A stretch of DNA of 44,017 nucleotides, taken from NCBI GenBank assembly GCA_027622595.1, contig JAQBZZ010000010.1, positions 1 to 44,017 of the forward strand. The letters run 5' to 3'. The notes under the pieces were generated by a model. That model made no database searches. It saw only the letters and a program-made list of their open reading frames with translations, and was not told the DNA's origin. This DNA comes from Chloroflexota bacterium (GTDB taxonomy: Bacteria; Chloroflexota; Dehalococcoidia; Lucifugimonadales; UBA2985). Positions 9,131-17,283 of the stretch are shown piece by piece; position 1 is the stretch's first letter; the number at the start of each line of letters is the position of its first letter. A program made the position numbers and the translations under genes.

Positions 9131-9243
9131 ATGTCATTCCGAGTCCTTACCAAGAAGGACGAGGAATCTGGAGGTGGGGCTTCCTCCCCGCCAGATGCTT
9201 CACGGAGTTTACCCTGAGCAGAGCCGAAGGGTTCAGCATGACA
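9131..9243. repeat. Composite dispersed repeat (families A and B)
   Basis: It begins with ATGTCATTCCGA (9131), a hairpin GTCCTTACCAAGAAGGAC and GAGGAATCTGG (family A), then continues into a family B segment (9176-9243: GGGGCTTCCT...CTTCACGGAGTTTACCCTGAG...GAAGGGTTCAG). The same B segment occurs at 14075-14143 and 28081-28151. It sits between the NuoG-like gene and the FNR-like gene. Confidence 0.75.
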
Positions 9244-9380
9244 ATACAGGCCTCGCATTATATGGCTAATCTCTGACTCAGGACACTCAAGTACATCTTT
9301 TTAAAAAGAACACATGGCACTGGCAGACGAAATCATTCATCCCGTGCGTACCCATTGAACTCAACCGCCTGTCTGAGAGA

Positions 9381-12233
9381 TTACGCCTCCAGCTTCGCCA
9401 ACCTGACGGGAGTCAACGGGAGACGCGGCACACGGGACATCGGGTCGGGGTCCTCGCTGCTCTCCAGACGAGTCATCAGGTCACCGAACAGGAACGTGGC
9501 GGACACTGTGCCCCTGAAGGCCTCTTCGGTGAGCCTGGCCTTTGCCCGTATACGCTCGCTGTGCGAGATCACTTCCACCCAGTCTTCCTCATTGATGCCC
9601 ATATCGGCGGCGTCCAGGGGGTGTAACTTCAGCAGTTCATCACGCTGGATGTGGTTCTTCTGCCCTGCAACCACAATTTCCATCTCTTGCTGGGACTGAT
9701 GGAGCACCCGTCCGGGCAGGAAGAGGAAGGGGAAGTCGGCGGTGGTCATGGTGGGAGCCTCTCCCATTTCCAGGGGAATGAACCTGGCCTTTCCGCTTGG
9801 AAAACCCTCTGCATACAGAACGGAGTTGCCCTCATCCTCGGGCGTGGTGCACGGCCACTGAATGCCAGCGTTCTGCCCGCCTGTGGACGGGTGCAACTGG
9901 CTTGGCAGCGGGAAGTTGGGCATCAGCAATGGCACCAGGAGCCCTTTCTTGGAAAGGAGACGCTGATACGTGATGCCGGCGTAGAACGGGATCAGACTGG
10001 ATATCTCGTCCAGAATCTGGGCCGGGCAGTGATAGTCGAAGCCCTGGCCGTTCATGGCCTTGGCAATCTCGCAGATTATCCACCAGTCGGGCCTTGACTC
10101 CGTTCTCTGGATATCAAGGACCTTCCGCAAGGGCTGGACACGCCTCTCCAGGTTGGTGAACGTGCCCTCCTTCTCGGCAAATGTGACCGAGGGCAGGACC
10201 ACGTCGGCCACCTGGGCCAGGCCGGTCAGGAAGGTGTCCTGTACGACCAGGAACTCCAGGCTTTGAGCCGTCTCAATGATATCTCCAAGGTCGCCGTTGG
10301 AGAAACTGGGGCTATCGCCCACCACCAGCATGGCCTTTACGTTACCCGCCGATACGGACTGGAAAACATCGTTGATGCCCACGCCCCTGCCGGACGGCAA
10401 ATCCACGCCCCATACCTGTTGCATGGCGGCACGAGCCGAGACGTCGTCGATGGCCTGGTAGCCTGGAAGGAGGTTTGGAACGCATCCAACGTCCCAGGAG
10501 CCCTGGTCGTTGGTGCCTGGCCGCAGTGGGTAGAGACCTGCGTTGGGCTTGCCGACGTTGCCGGTAATGAGGGCAAGGTCGACCAGGGCATTCACGCAGT
10601 CGACACGCTGTGACTGTGGAACGGTATCAAGGGCATAGAGAATGGCCGCCGGACTGTTCTCGGCGAATGTCCGGGCAGCCAGGCGTATATCGTCCTGGGA
10701 AACGCCCGTTATATCCTCGATCTTGTTGATATCGAACCGCCAGAGGGAGTGCTTGAGGGCATCCAGGTTCTCGCACCTGTCCTTCAAGAAGTCCTCGTCC
10801 TCCAATACTTCGTCCACTATGACACGGAGCATTCCCCCAAGCAGCATGGCGTCCGTCCCAGGCTTTGGCCGTATCCACGTGGTGGCGTAGCGGGTCAGCT
10901 CAACCTCTCTGGAATCGATGACTATGAGCTTTGCACCCTTCTTCACCGCCCGTTTCACAGGCACCGCCGCTACGTTATGCTCCTCGCTGGTGTTGGTCCC
11001 TATGGTCAGGATGCACTTGGCGTCCTCCAGGTCCCATATGGGATTGGTGGCCGCCTGATAGCCAAGGGCTTCACCAAGAGGCTCCAACATCTCCGGTTTG
11101 ATGTTGGAGGAGTGGTCGACGTTGTTGGTACCCATGACGACGCGGGCGAACTTCTGCAACAGGTAGTTCTCTTCGTTGGTGCCCCGGTAAGAGCCGATGG
11201 CGGCGAACTGGTCTCCCCTGTAGCCGGAAAGCTTCTCCGCCACCAGAGAGAGGGCCTCTTCCCACGAAGCCTCTTCCAGGGAGCCGTTGCGCCTCACCAG
11301 AGGGGTCGTGAGCCGGTTGCGGCTGTTGATGAAGTCGAGGCCGAACTTGCCCTTGAAGCAGGCCTGCCCGTGATTGGCATCGGCCTCTAGCTCAGGTATG
11401 GCGCGGATGACCTTGCCTCTTTGATTCACATCCAGCTTAAGCTGGCACCCAACGGGGCAGTGGGGGCAGGTGGTGGATACGTTTTCAACGGCCTTTTCCC
11501 ACTTGTAGTCCGACTCCACCAAGGCCCCGACGGGGCAGACATCGATGCACGAGCCGCAGAACTCGCTCCCGGACTCCAGGAGCGAAGTGCCGTGGGCAGG
11601 GCCGACCAGGGATATGCCGGAACGGTCGGTGAAGGTGATGGCGCTATCGCCCCGCAACTCTTCGCAGGCCCTCACGCACCGGCCGCATACTATGCACAGG
11701 TTGTAGTCAAGGTCATAGAAGGGGTCTTGGGTCAGCACGGGAAGGTTACGGTACTTGTAGGTCAGGGGCGTGGTGAGTCCCGTTCCGACGAAGATGGTGG
11801 TGTCCTTGAGTTCGCACCGCTCGTTCTTTGGGCAGGCGACGCAGCGGTCGGTTACGGAGACGTGGCGCAGGCATATGTCTTCAGGGCCGCACAGATTGGC
11901 GCCATGTATGTCTGTCCGATGGCAGGTGAGGCAGCCGTGGGGATGCTCGGAGATGACAAGCTCTGTGATTCCCTTGCGCAGGTCTTGAAGCTGAGGTGTG
12001 TTGGTGCTCACAACCATGCCATCCGCCACCGGAGTGGTGCAGGAAGCCGGTGTTCCCCGTCCGTTCTCCACCTCCACCACGCACATCCGGCATGCGCCGA
12101 ATGGCTTCATTCCAGGGTAGTAACAGAGATACGGAATGTACAGACCAGCCTCCATAGCCGCCTGAAGGATGGTCTTGCCGGCTTGTGTGACTATCTCTTG
12201 CCCGTCGATTGCCAGGGTTATCGCAGAGACCAT
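9381..12233 (-). CDS. NuoG/FdhA-like iron-sulfur molybdopterin-family subunit
   Basis: The 950-residue protein follows NuoG and NAD-dependent formate dehydrogenase alpha subunits. In order: a [2Fe-2S] ferredoxin domain (Cys37, Cys48, Cys51, Cys65), a His-Cys cluster region (CLTCH at 101-105; CVACPKNERC at 131-140), two [4Fe-4S] motifs (Cys180/183/186/190; Cys226/229/233), a CPHCPVGC-type cluster (256-263, with Cys292), then the large molybdopterin-like domain and a C-terminal dinucleotide-binding domain. At the place where formate dehydrogenases carry Cys or Sec after GTNNVD, this protein reads HSSNIK, with Lys379 aligned to the ligand. It may therefore be a metal-free, electron-wiring subunit as in NuoG, or have unusual chemistry. 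The gene starts 8 bases after the NuoF-like gene ends, indicating an operon. NuoG is the closer role; formate dehydrogenase is the alternative. Confidence 0.85.
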   Translation of the reverse strand: MVSAITLAIDGQEIVTQAGKTILQAAMEAGLYIPYLCYYPGMKPFGACRMCVVEVENGRGTPASCTTPVADGMVVSTNTPQLQDLRKGITELVISEHPHGCLTCHRTDIHGANLCGPEDICLRHVSVTDRCVACPKNERCELKDTTIFVGTGLTTPLTYKYRNLPVLTQDPFYDLDYNLCIVCGRCVRACEELRGDSAITFTDRSGISLVGPAHGTSLLESGSEFCGSCIDVCPVGALVESDYKWEKAVENVSTTCPHCPVGCQLKLDVNQRGKVIRAIPELEADANHGQACFKGKFGLDFINSRNRLTTPLVRRNGSLEEASWEEALSLVAEKLSGYRGDQFAAIGSYRGTNEENYLLQKFARVVMGTNNVDHSSNIKPEMLEPLGEALGYQAATNPIWDLEDAKCILTIGTNTSEEHNVAAVPVKRAVKKGAKLIVIDSREVELTRYATTWIRPKPGTDAMLLGGMLRVIVDEVLEDEDFLKDRCENLDALKHSLWRFDINKIEDITGVSQDDIRLAARTFAENSPAAILYALDTVPQSQRVDCVNALVDLALITGNVGKPNAGLYPLRPGTNDQGSWDVGCVPNLLPGYQAIDDVSARAAMQQVWGVDLPSGRGVGINDVFQSVSAGNVKAMLVVGDSPSFSNGDLGDIIETAQSLEFLVVQDTFLTGLAQVADVVLPSVTFAEKEGTFTNLERRVQPLRKVLDIQRTESRPDWWIICEIAKAMNGQGFDYHCPAQILDEISSLIPFYAGITYQRLLSKKGLLVPLLMPNFPLPSQLHPSTGGQNAGIQWPCTTPEDEGNSVLYAEGFPSGKARFIPLEMGEAPTMTTADFPFLFLPGRVLHQSQQEMEIVVAGQKNHIQRDELLKLHPLDAADMGINEEDWVEVISHSERIRAKARLTEEAFRGTVSATFLFGDLMTRLESSEDPDPMSRVPRLPLTPVRLAKLEA

Positions 12234-12241
12234 TGTTCTCC

Positions 12242-13987
12242 TTAGAATCTAAGCTCTAGAGGTTGGGCCGAGGTCCATCTGGACCTGGTACGCTGTGGCG
12301 TGAAGACCGGGGCCAGGCACTGGCCCGTAGGGCATCTCTTTTCTTCCATGTGGGCTGCGAAGTCGCCAGGGAAGGACCGCAATGCAGACTGGACGGGGTT
12401 CCATCCCAGCTGGCCGTGCCCACAGAGGGAGCCGGCAGCCATGTTCTGTCCGATGGTACGCATAAGCTCCATGTCCTGAGGCCTGCTCTCGAAGCGGGCT
12501 ATGCGCTCCAGTATCTCTATGAGGTTGGTCATGCCGAGGCGGCACGGGAAGCACTTTCCGCACGATTCATACTGGCAGAAGGCAACGAGCAGCCGGGTCA
12601 TGTTGACGGCGCACGCACGGTCGTCGGCGACGATGATCCCGCCGGAGCCAAGGATGGCTCCTGCCTGCGACATGACCCCAAAGTCCAGCTCTATGTCCAT
12701 CTGATCGGCTGGCAGGACGCCTCCGAGAGGCCCTCCGGTCTGAAGGAACTTGACTTTTCTGCCCCCTGGGACTCCTCCGACCACGTCCTCTATGACCTCA
12801 CGGAGGGTGATGCCCATCGGCACCTCAATCATACCGGGTAGAGCGATGTTGCCGGAAAGGCAGAGTATGGCCGTGCCCTTGCTGCCCTCGGTGCCTATGC
12901 CCGCAAACCACTCCCCTCCCCTTGAGATGATCTCGGAGACGTAGGAGAGGGACTTGATGTTGTTTATGTTGCTTGGAATCCCCCACACTCCGTAGGCAGC
13001 GGGGAAGGGGGGCCGAGCGCGGGGCATGGCCCGTTTCCCTTCGATGGACTCCATAAGGGCCGTTTCCTCTCCGGCGACGTATGAGTCGCCTGTGAGCGAA
13101 ACCTCCATGTGGAAGCTGAATGCGGAGCCAAGGATGTTGTCTCCCAACAGCCCAAGCTCATAAGCCTGCTCAATGGCCCGCATGGTGCGGTGGATTGGCC
13201 CTTCGTGGCCGTGGCGTATGAAGACCACGCCGTTGCTGGCAGAGGTGGCATATCCCGCCAGGATGGCCCCTTCTATGAGGGAGTGTGGGTCGCTTTCAAG
13301 GATGCCTTTGTCGTTGTAAGCTCCGGGGTCGCCCTCTTCGCAGTTGCACAGGATGTACTTCAGGGGGCCGGGCGAGCGGGCAAGAAAGCTCCACTTGGTG
13401 CCGGTTGGGAAGGCAGCCCCTCCCCTACCACGCAGGCCGGAGTCCTGCATCTCTTTAATCACGTCCGCGGGTTCCATCTGGGTGACGGCCTTGTTCAAGG
13501 CGGCGTACCCACCCTGGGCTATGTACTGATATATGTCCAGTGGGTCTATATGGCCGCAGTTACGCAGGGCGATGCGCACCTGGCGGCTCCACATTGGCAG
13601 GTCTTCCAGCCGTGGTATGCCTTCTAAACTTCCGTCACCAAAAGAGGCGAGAGCCAAATCTTGACGAGGGTCGTCTCCAACAAGGTAGGACTCCACCAGA
13701 CCGGGAACCATCTCCGGAGTGACGTTTTTATAGAATATGCGGGGTTTTCCCGGCTTCAGGATGTCCACCAGGGTCTCGGCGTAGCACAGGCCAAGGCAAC
13801 CGACGGCGCTGACATTGGCAGCGATGCCCCGTTTGTCCAACTCGGCGTTGAGGGCCTCTATGACCTGGAATGCGCCCGCGGCCTCACCGCAGACGGCGGT
13901 GCCCACCCTTATCCAGGGCTTATCGCCAGCCTCCAGTTCCTGGAAACGGCGTTGGGATTCCTGCGACAGTTCTTCGAAATCAGGCAT
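12242..13987 (-). CDS. NuoF-like NADH-binding flavoprotein subunit
   Basis: The protein (about 581 residues) takes electrons from NADH through FMN. It begins with a thioredoxin-like domain whose Fe-S ligands are partly kept (VCGEAAGA, then GCLGLC). The FMN/NADH core follows with GRGGAAFPTGTKW, CNCEEGDPGAYND and GEETALMESIEGKRAMPR, then the [4Fe-4S] site ESCGKCFPCRLG. A short tail has CPTGQC but not the extra bacterial ferredoxin domain found in HydB-type subunits. I chose the ATG at 13987 because GGGAAGAG stands about 5 bases upstream; the in-frame start at 14011 would precede that ribosome site. It lies between the NuoE-like and NuoG-like genes. Together they form a soluble NADH dehydrogenase module whose final partner is not in the window. 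Confidence 0.9.
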   Translation of the reverse strand: MPDFEELSQESQRRFQELEAGDKPWIRVGTAVCGEAAGAFQVIEALNAELDKRGIAANVSAVGCLGLCYAETLVDILKPGKPRIFYKNVTPEMVPGLVESYLVGDDPRQDLALASFGDGSLEGIPRLEDLPMWSRQVRIALRNCGHIDPLDIYQYIAQGGYAALNKAVTQMEPADVIKEMQDSGLRGRGGAAFPTGTKWSFLARSPGPLKYILCNCEEGDPGAYNDKGILESDPHSLIEGAILAGYATSASNGVVFIRHGHEGPIHRTMRAIEQAYELGLLGDNILGSAFSFHMEVSLTGDSYVAGEETALMESIEGKRAMPRARPPFPAAYGVWGIPSNINNIKSLSYVSEIISRGGEWFAGIGTEGSKGTAILCLSGNIALPGMIEVPMGITLREVIEDVVGGVPGGRKVKFLQTGGPLGGVLPADQMDIELDFGVMSQAGAILGSGGIIVADDRACAVNMTRLLVAFCQYESCGKCFPCRLGMTNLIEILERIARFESRPQDMELMRTIGQNMAAGSLCGHGQLGWNPVQSALRSFPGDFAAHMEEKRCPTGQCLAPVFTPQRTRSRWTSAQPLELRF

Positions 13988-14074
13988 AGTTTCTCTTCCC
14001 GTTTCTACCATTGCTCAGCCCAAGAAATACGATGTCATCTGAGTTCGCCGCAGGTGAACGAAGAATCTGGTGAG

Positions 14075-14143
14075 GGGGCTATTCCCAACCACCCCAGACC
14101 CTTCGCGGAGTTTATCCTGAGATTGGCGAAGGGCCGGGGTGAC
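14075..14143. repeat. Family B dispersed repeat between nuoE- and nuoF-like genes
   Basis: The 69-bp segment begins GGGGCTATTCCC and contains CCAGACCCTTCGCGGAG, TTTATCCTGAG and GAAGG. It closely matches 28081-28151 and more loosely 9176-9243. It sits inside an apparent operon, in the 181-base gap between the NuoE-like stop and the NuoF-like start. Confidence 0.8.
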
Positions 14144-14168
14144 AAGAAACGTAACGTTATTATTGGAA

Positions 14169-14684
14169 CTAGGCATTAGAAGCCCCGGTTTTTAACTGAG
14201 AGATAATTTCAATAATTCTCTGTACCATCGCATCGCCCTTGAGGCCGCCAAGGGCCTGTGGGCCGATTATCTTGTGATCGACGCTGATAACGGGGCCCTG
14301 TGAGCACGCACCAAGGCAGGTGTTGTACTTCAGGGAGATTTTGCCATCTGGGGTATCCCCCTCTTCTGAGAGGCCAAGCGCCTGAAGCGCGGCCTGAAGG
14401 ATTTCCTGGGCTCCAAGGAGATGGCAGGTGGGCCCCCAGCACACCTCTACTGTGTGCTCTCCGGGAGGTGTAAAGCGGAAGTTGGTATAGAAAGAGGCGA
14501 CGCCCCATACATCGTTGATGGTGGAGTCTGTATAGGCGGCGACTTGCTCGATGGCCCGGGGAGGTATGTAGCCTATGGCGTCCTCTATGGCCAGAAGCGA
14601 GGACAGAACGGTAACGGTCCTGGCGCTCTGATTTGCCAGGGCCTCGCCGATTTTCTGTGTCTGGTCGTCCTGGTTAGTGGTCAC
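14169..14684 (-). CDS. NuoE-like [2Fe-2S] thioredoxin-fold subunit
   Basis: The protein of 171 residues matches the 24-kDa subunit of complex I and of NADH-linked hydrogenases and formate dehydrogenases. The four [2Fe-2S] ligands are present: Cys82 and Cys87 (CWGPTC), Cys123 and Cys127 (CLGAC). The helical N-terminal domain with the DVWGVASFYTNF segment is typical. The start is a GTG preceded by a strong GGAGG (spacing about 6), and a good promoter lies about 45 bases upstream. It is the first gene of the NuoE-NuoF-NuoG-like set. No membrane subunits of complex I follow, so the set is a soluble module here. Confidence 0.92.
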   Translation of the reverse strand: MTTNQDDQTQKIGEALANQSARTVTVLSSLLAIEDAIGYIPPRAIEQVAAYTDSTINDVWGVASFYTNFRFTPPGEHTVEVCWGPTCHLLGAQEILQAALQALGLSEEGDTPDGKISLKYNTCLGACSQGPVISVDHKIIGPQALGGLKGDAMVQRIIEIISQLKTGASNA

Positions 14685-14730
14685 CCTACCTCCGTGTATC
14701 GTGGGGCATCGTGATTTTTCTAACTAGGCG

Positions 14731-14759
14731 ATGTTAGCACAATGAAGATGAGGGTTCAA
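14731..14759 (-). promoter_or_regulatory. Sigma-70-type promoter of the nuoE-like operon
   Basis: On the minus strand TTGAAC (14759-14754) and TAACAT (14736-14731) are separated by exactly 17 bases, with a TG one base before the -10 (extended -10). It is correctly placed for a start near 14725, about 40 bases before the GTG of the NuoE-like gene. Confidence 0.6.
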
Positions 14760-14816
14760 TGGGGATTTTTGTAAATTCAGTATTGTTCCGACTGCAAAGC
14801 CAGCCATTCGGGATGG

Positions 14817-14822
14817 TATAAT
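14817..14822 (+). promoter_or_regulatory. Extended -10 element before hicB
   Basis: TGGTATAAT is a consensus extended -10 on the plus strand (TATAAT at 14817-14822), about 30 bases before the hicB ATG. No good -35 is seen at the usual distance. An AGGAG ribosome site lies at 14841-14845. Confidence 0.45.
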
Positions 14823-14852
14823 TGGAACGCATCTTGATACAGGAGCATAGGC

Positions 14853-15161
14853 ATGGCAAATCAGCGTAGGTATACCGTCGTCATGGAACCCGAAGAGGAT
14901 GGTGGTTATTCCGTTCACTGCCCAGCCCTTCCCGGATGTGTCAGCCAGGCAGACACTCGCGAGGAGGCACTTGAGAACATTCAAGAGACCATTCTCCTTG
15001 TACTCGACGTGATGAATGAGGATGGCACCCCCATCCCTGCTGAGACACCAGAGGTCATCACCGAGGAGATACGCCAGATACTGAAGGCGCGGGAAGAGGA
15101 CAATCTGCCGCTGACCGTTAAGACTGTCCAGGTGGAGTTGCCCTCTGAGATCCCAGTATAG
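14853..15161 (+). CDS. hicB: HicB-family antitoxin
   Basis: The protein of 102 residues shows the HicB partial RNase H-like fold: RRYTVVMEPEEDGGYSVHCP, then LPGCVSQADTREEALENI. HicB binds and neutralises the HicA mRNA interferase. There is no C-terminal ribbon-helix-helix or helix-turn-helix domain, so DNA binding would depend on a partner. AGGAG with spacing 7 supports the start. Its stop codon (15159-15161) abuts the ATG of a hicA reading frame, but that hicA is frameshifted (see next entry), so the antitoxin may have no active partner at this locus. Confidence 0.85.
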   Translation: MANQRRYTVVMEPEEDGGYSVHCPALPGCVSQADTREEALENIQETILLVLDVMNEDGTPIPAETPEVITEEIRQILKAREEDNLPLTVKTVQVELPSEIPV

Positions 15162-15379
15162 ATGCCGCCGCTTCCCGTTATCTCTGGCAGAGAAGTTGTC
15201 TCTGTCTTTGAACGGGATGGATGGGAAATGTCCCGACAGGCTGGCAGCCACATCATCCTGACAAGGCCGCACAGGTCACTCTCTCTGTGCCCAACCACAG
15301 GACTGTCAGGCGTGGAACCTTGAGGAGTCTTATCAGGAAAGCTGGACTCACCGTCGAAGAATTCATCGCATTGCTATAA
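15162..15379 (+). pseudogene. hicA: hicA toxin, broken by a frameshift
   Basis: From the ATG at 15162 the frame reads the HicA N-terminus (PPLPVISGREVVSVFERDGW, then GSHIIL with the catalytic His). At about 15270-15283 it leaves the family and stops at TGA shortly after. The family sequence resumes in another frame at 15281: LSVPNHRTVRRGTLRSLIRK, then AGLTVEEFIALL and a stop at 15377-15379. The offset is what a single-base deletion would give, and the restored protein would be about 72 residues, normal for HicA. It is too short and broken to appear as one open frame. A sequencing or assembly error in this short stretch is the alternative. Confidence 0.85.
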
Positions 15380-15414
15380 TTCGGAGTTCAATCTAATGCA
15401 GGAGCGTGAACAAT

Positions 15415-15828
15415 ATGGCAACGAGTGCGGCAACAACCGTAGAGGAGTACCTGGCCGAACTACCAATGGACAGGCGCGCGGACCTGAATGCCGTTCGCAA
15501 TGTAATTCTGGAGAATTTGCCGGAGGGCTATGAGGAGTGCATGCAGTACGGGATGATAGGCTACGTGATCCCCTTGGAAAAATATCCGGTGACTTACAAT
15601 AAACAGCCGCTTGGAATCGCCGCGCTGGCGGCCCAGAAGAACTACTTTTCCCTATATCTGATGAACGTGTACGGCGACCCGGAGACGGAGCGTTGGTTTG
15701 TGGAGGAGTACAGGGCCAGCGGCAAGAAGCTGGACAACCTTCCACTGGACCTGATTGGCAGGGCCGTCGCCCGCACCCCTGTGGACGATTTTATTGAAAT
15801 GTACGAGGTGTCGAGGCGGAGGAGATAG
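15415..15828 (+). CDS. DUF1801-domain protein
   Basis: The protein of about 137 residues matches the DUF1801 (YdhG-like) family: an N-terminal helix with VEEYLAELPMDRRADLNAVR, then YEECMQYGMIGYVIP, and FSLYLMNVYG in the core. The biochemical role of the family is unknown. I chose the ATG at 15415 because AGGAG (15400-15404) lies 10 bases before it; the in-frame GTG at 15406 is only one base from that site. It begins 35 bases after the hicA remnant and runs the same way, but nothing ties the two functionally. It ends facing the HNH gene with a 32-base gap that shows no terminator hairpin. Confidence 0.75.
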   Translation: MATSAATTVEEYLAELPMDRRADLNAVRNVILENLPEGYEECMQYGMIGYVIPLEKYPVTYNKQPLGIAALAAQKNYFSLYLMNVYGDPETERWFVEEYRASGKKLDNLPLDLIGRAVARTPVDDFIEMYEVSRRRR

Positions 15829-15860
15829 CAAACCAACTCACTCAACTCACACATTGAATA

Positions 15861-16553
15861 TCACTCTATGTTTGCCGACTTGGCGAGGTTATGCCTAGCA
15901 CACAGAATTCGGACATTCTCAACAAGGATGCTCGTGCCACCTTTGGAAAAAGGAAACTCATGGTCGAAATGGAGTTGCTCTGTAGCACCACGGATCACAC
16001 ATCGACCTTTGTCTCGCTTGTAAACATCCTGCTTGATCCACGAAGGAATCTGACGGCTGGTTGTGAGATGAACACTCTCAGATTCACTAGATACGCTGGA
16101 ATCGAAGTCGGCCTGCTCAAGCTGGAAACTGAAAACCATACGTTGACCACCTGGCCGAAATCGATAGTCTTTCAGAATATACAATCCCCTATCTGTCCAG
16201 ACACCAGGGCGCATTTTTTCATAAACGCGGAAGATTGCAGGGAGTACTTTGCCTTGCTTGAAGTCATCTACCCATGCAGCAAATAGTCCATTCTGGGTTG
16301 GCCTATTATTGGTCTCGAACCGTGGCTGATCTAAGACATTTGGGTCAGGAGTATTTTCATCGCGACGAACATCATGTCCCTCGTAGAACAGGATAGTCTC
16401 ATCTTGGCTCAGCGAATCGGCGTACGGAGCATTCCTACGACGAGACATGAGAATGACTCCATGTCCCGGTGGGAGCCTGAAATACATACCCCGTTGCAAG
16501 GACATGCTCTGACGGCTGCACATATCCCAATAGCTTAGAATCTCATCCTTCAT
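15861..16553 (-). CDS. HNH endonuclease-like protein with an altered zinc site
   Basis: The C-terminal part is a clear HNH domain: DVYKRDKGRCVIRGATEQLHF, then DHEFPFSKGG and ENVRILCARHNLAKS. The His-Asn-His elements are present. The usual structural zinc ligands are Cys-x2-Cys and Cys-x2-His; here the second Cys is Arg (CVIRG), a change reachable by a single T-to-C transition. The N-terminal 150 residues (YEGHDVRR..., RVYEKMRPGVW, RGLYILKDY) recall the SRA-like part of modification-dependent nucleases, but I cannot prove that. I chose the ATG at 16553, giving about 230 residues, because the longer frame from 16679 would run into the preceding MBL gene. It is the last gene of a four-gene minus-strand set and looks AT-richer than its surroundings, consistent with transfer. 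Confidence 0.7.
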   Translation of the reverse strand: MKDEILSYWDMCSRQSMSLQRGMYFRLPPGHGVILMSRRRNAPYADSLSQDETILFYEGHDVRRDENTPDPNVLDQPRFETNNRPTQNGLFAAWVDDFKQGKVLPAIFRVYEKMRPGVWTDRGLYILKDYRFRPGGQRMVFSFQLEQADFDSSVSSESESVHLTTSRQIPSWIKQDVYKRDKGRCVIRGATEQLHFDHEFPFSKGGTSILVENVRILCARHNLAKSANIE

Positions 16554-16614
16554 TAGCTGTGCCTTGCTCCTTGCTCTGACTGTCGTCACGCTCACGTCTC
16601 TCTGGCAGCACTGC

Positions 16615-17259
16615 TCACCCGCTGGTCGCAGGAGGCGCGCCGGGTATGGGAGGCAGGAGGTCTGGATATTGTGCCGCAAACTCCCGGTACAGCTGCTTGG
16701 AAATCCCTATTGTGCTGCCATTGCCGTGGCCGGGCAGGATGAGAGTATCGTCCGGAAGAGAAAATAGCTTCTCCGTGATGCTGTTTAATATCTGCTGAGT
16801 CGCCTCCACACCCACGCTTTCACCCGGCGCCTGGGCATACAGAGTATCCCCACTGAAGAGATGGTTTCCCACAAGGTAACACACAGACCCCGGTGTGTGC
16901 CCTGGCGTGTGGATGACGTTCACTTCCACAGTCCCTACCTGAAGCGTATCCCCGTCGATGACAAGGACGTCGGGTGATACAGGCATGTCGTCGGCGTCTT
17001 GAGGGTGCGCGGCCACGTGAGCGCCCGTGGCGTCGGCGATGTCCTTCAGCCCCTCCACGTGGTCAAGGTGTCGGTGGGTGATTAGGACGGCCTTGACCTG
17101 GGTTTCCTTTGCCTGTTCCAGTATCTTATCAGGGCCCAATGGGGCGTCGATTATGATGCCTTCATTGGTCACAGGACATACTATGAGGTAGGCGTTGTTG
17201 CCATCGGAGCCACAGAGGGTCCAGTACACCTTGAACTCTTTGTCGTAGAGGAGCTGCAT
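16615..17259 (-). CDS. Metallo-beta-lactamase-fold hydrolase (glyoxalase II-like)
   Basis: The protein of 214 residues is a compact MBL-fold enzyme with a complete two-metal site: His62, His64, Asp66 and His67 (THRHLDH), His121 (HTPGHTPG), Asp138 (SGDTL) and His178 (LPGHG). Proteins of this size with HTPGHTPG and LPGHG usually hydrolyse thioesters or act on persulfides, but the substrate is not predictable here. It starts 24 bases after the PIN toxin gene and ends 61 bases before the HNH gene, all on one strand, so it may be co-transcribed with the toxin-antitoxin pair. Confidence 0.85.
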   Translation of the reverse strand: MQLLYDKEFKVYWTLCGSDGNNAYLIVCPVTNEGIIIDAPLGPDKILEQAKETQVKAVLITHRHLDHVEGLKDIADATGAHVAAHPQDADDMPVSPDVLVIDGDTLQVGTVEVNVIHTPGHTPGSVCYLVGNHLFSGDTLYAQAPGESVGVEATQQILNSITEKLFSLPDDTLILPGHGNGSTIGISKQLYREFAAQYPDLLPPIPGAPPATSG

Positions 17260-17283
17260 GTTAGATCACGCCTCACTGGCGGC

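Noticed and set aside
9381-12233. Selenocysteine in the formate-dehydrogenase-like subunit
   Set aside because: I looked for an in-frame TGA because selB is present. The frame has none, and the ligand position reads Lys.
11421-12245. 274-codon plus-strand open frame
   Set aside because: Antisense of the Fe-S region of the NuoG-like gene; GC-rich codon bias keeps it open.
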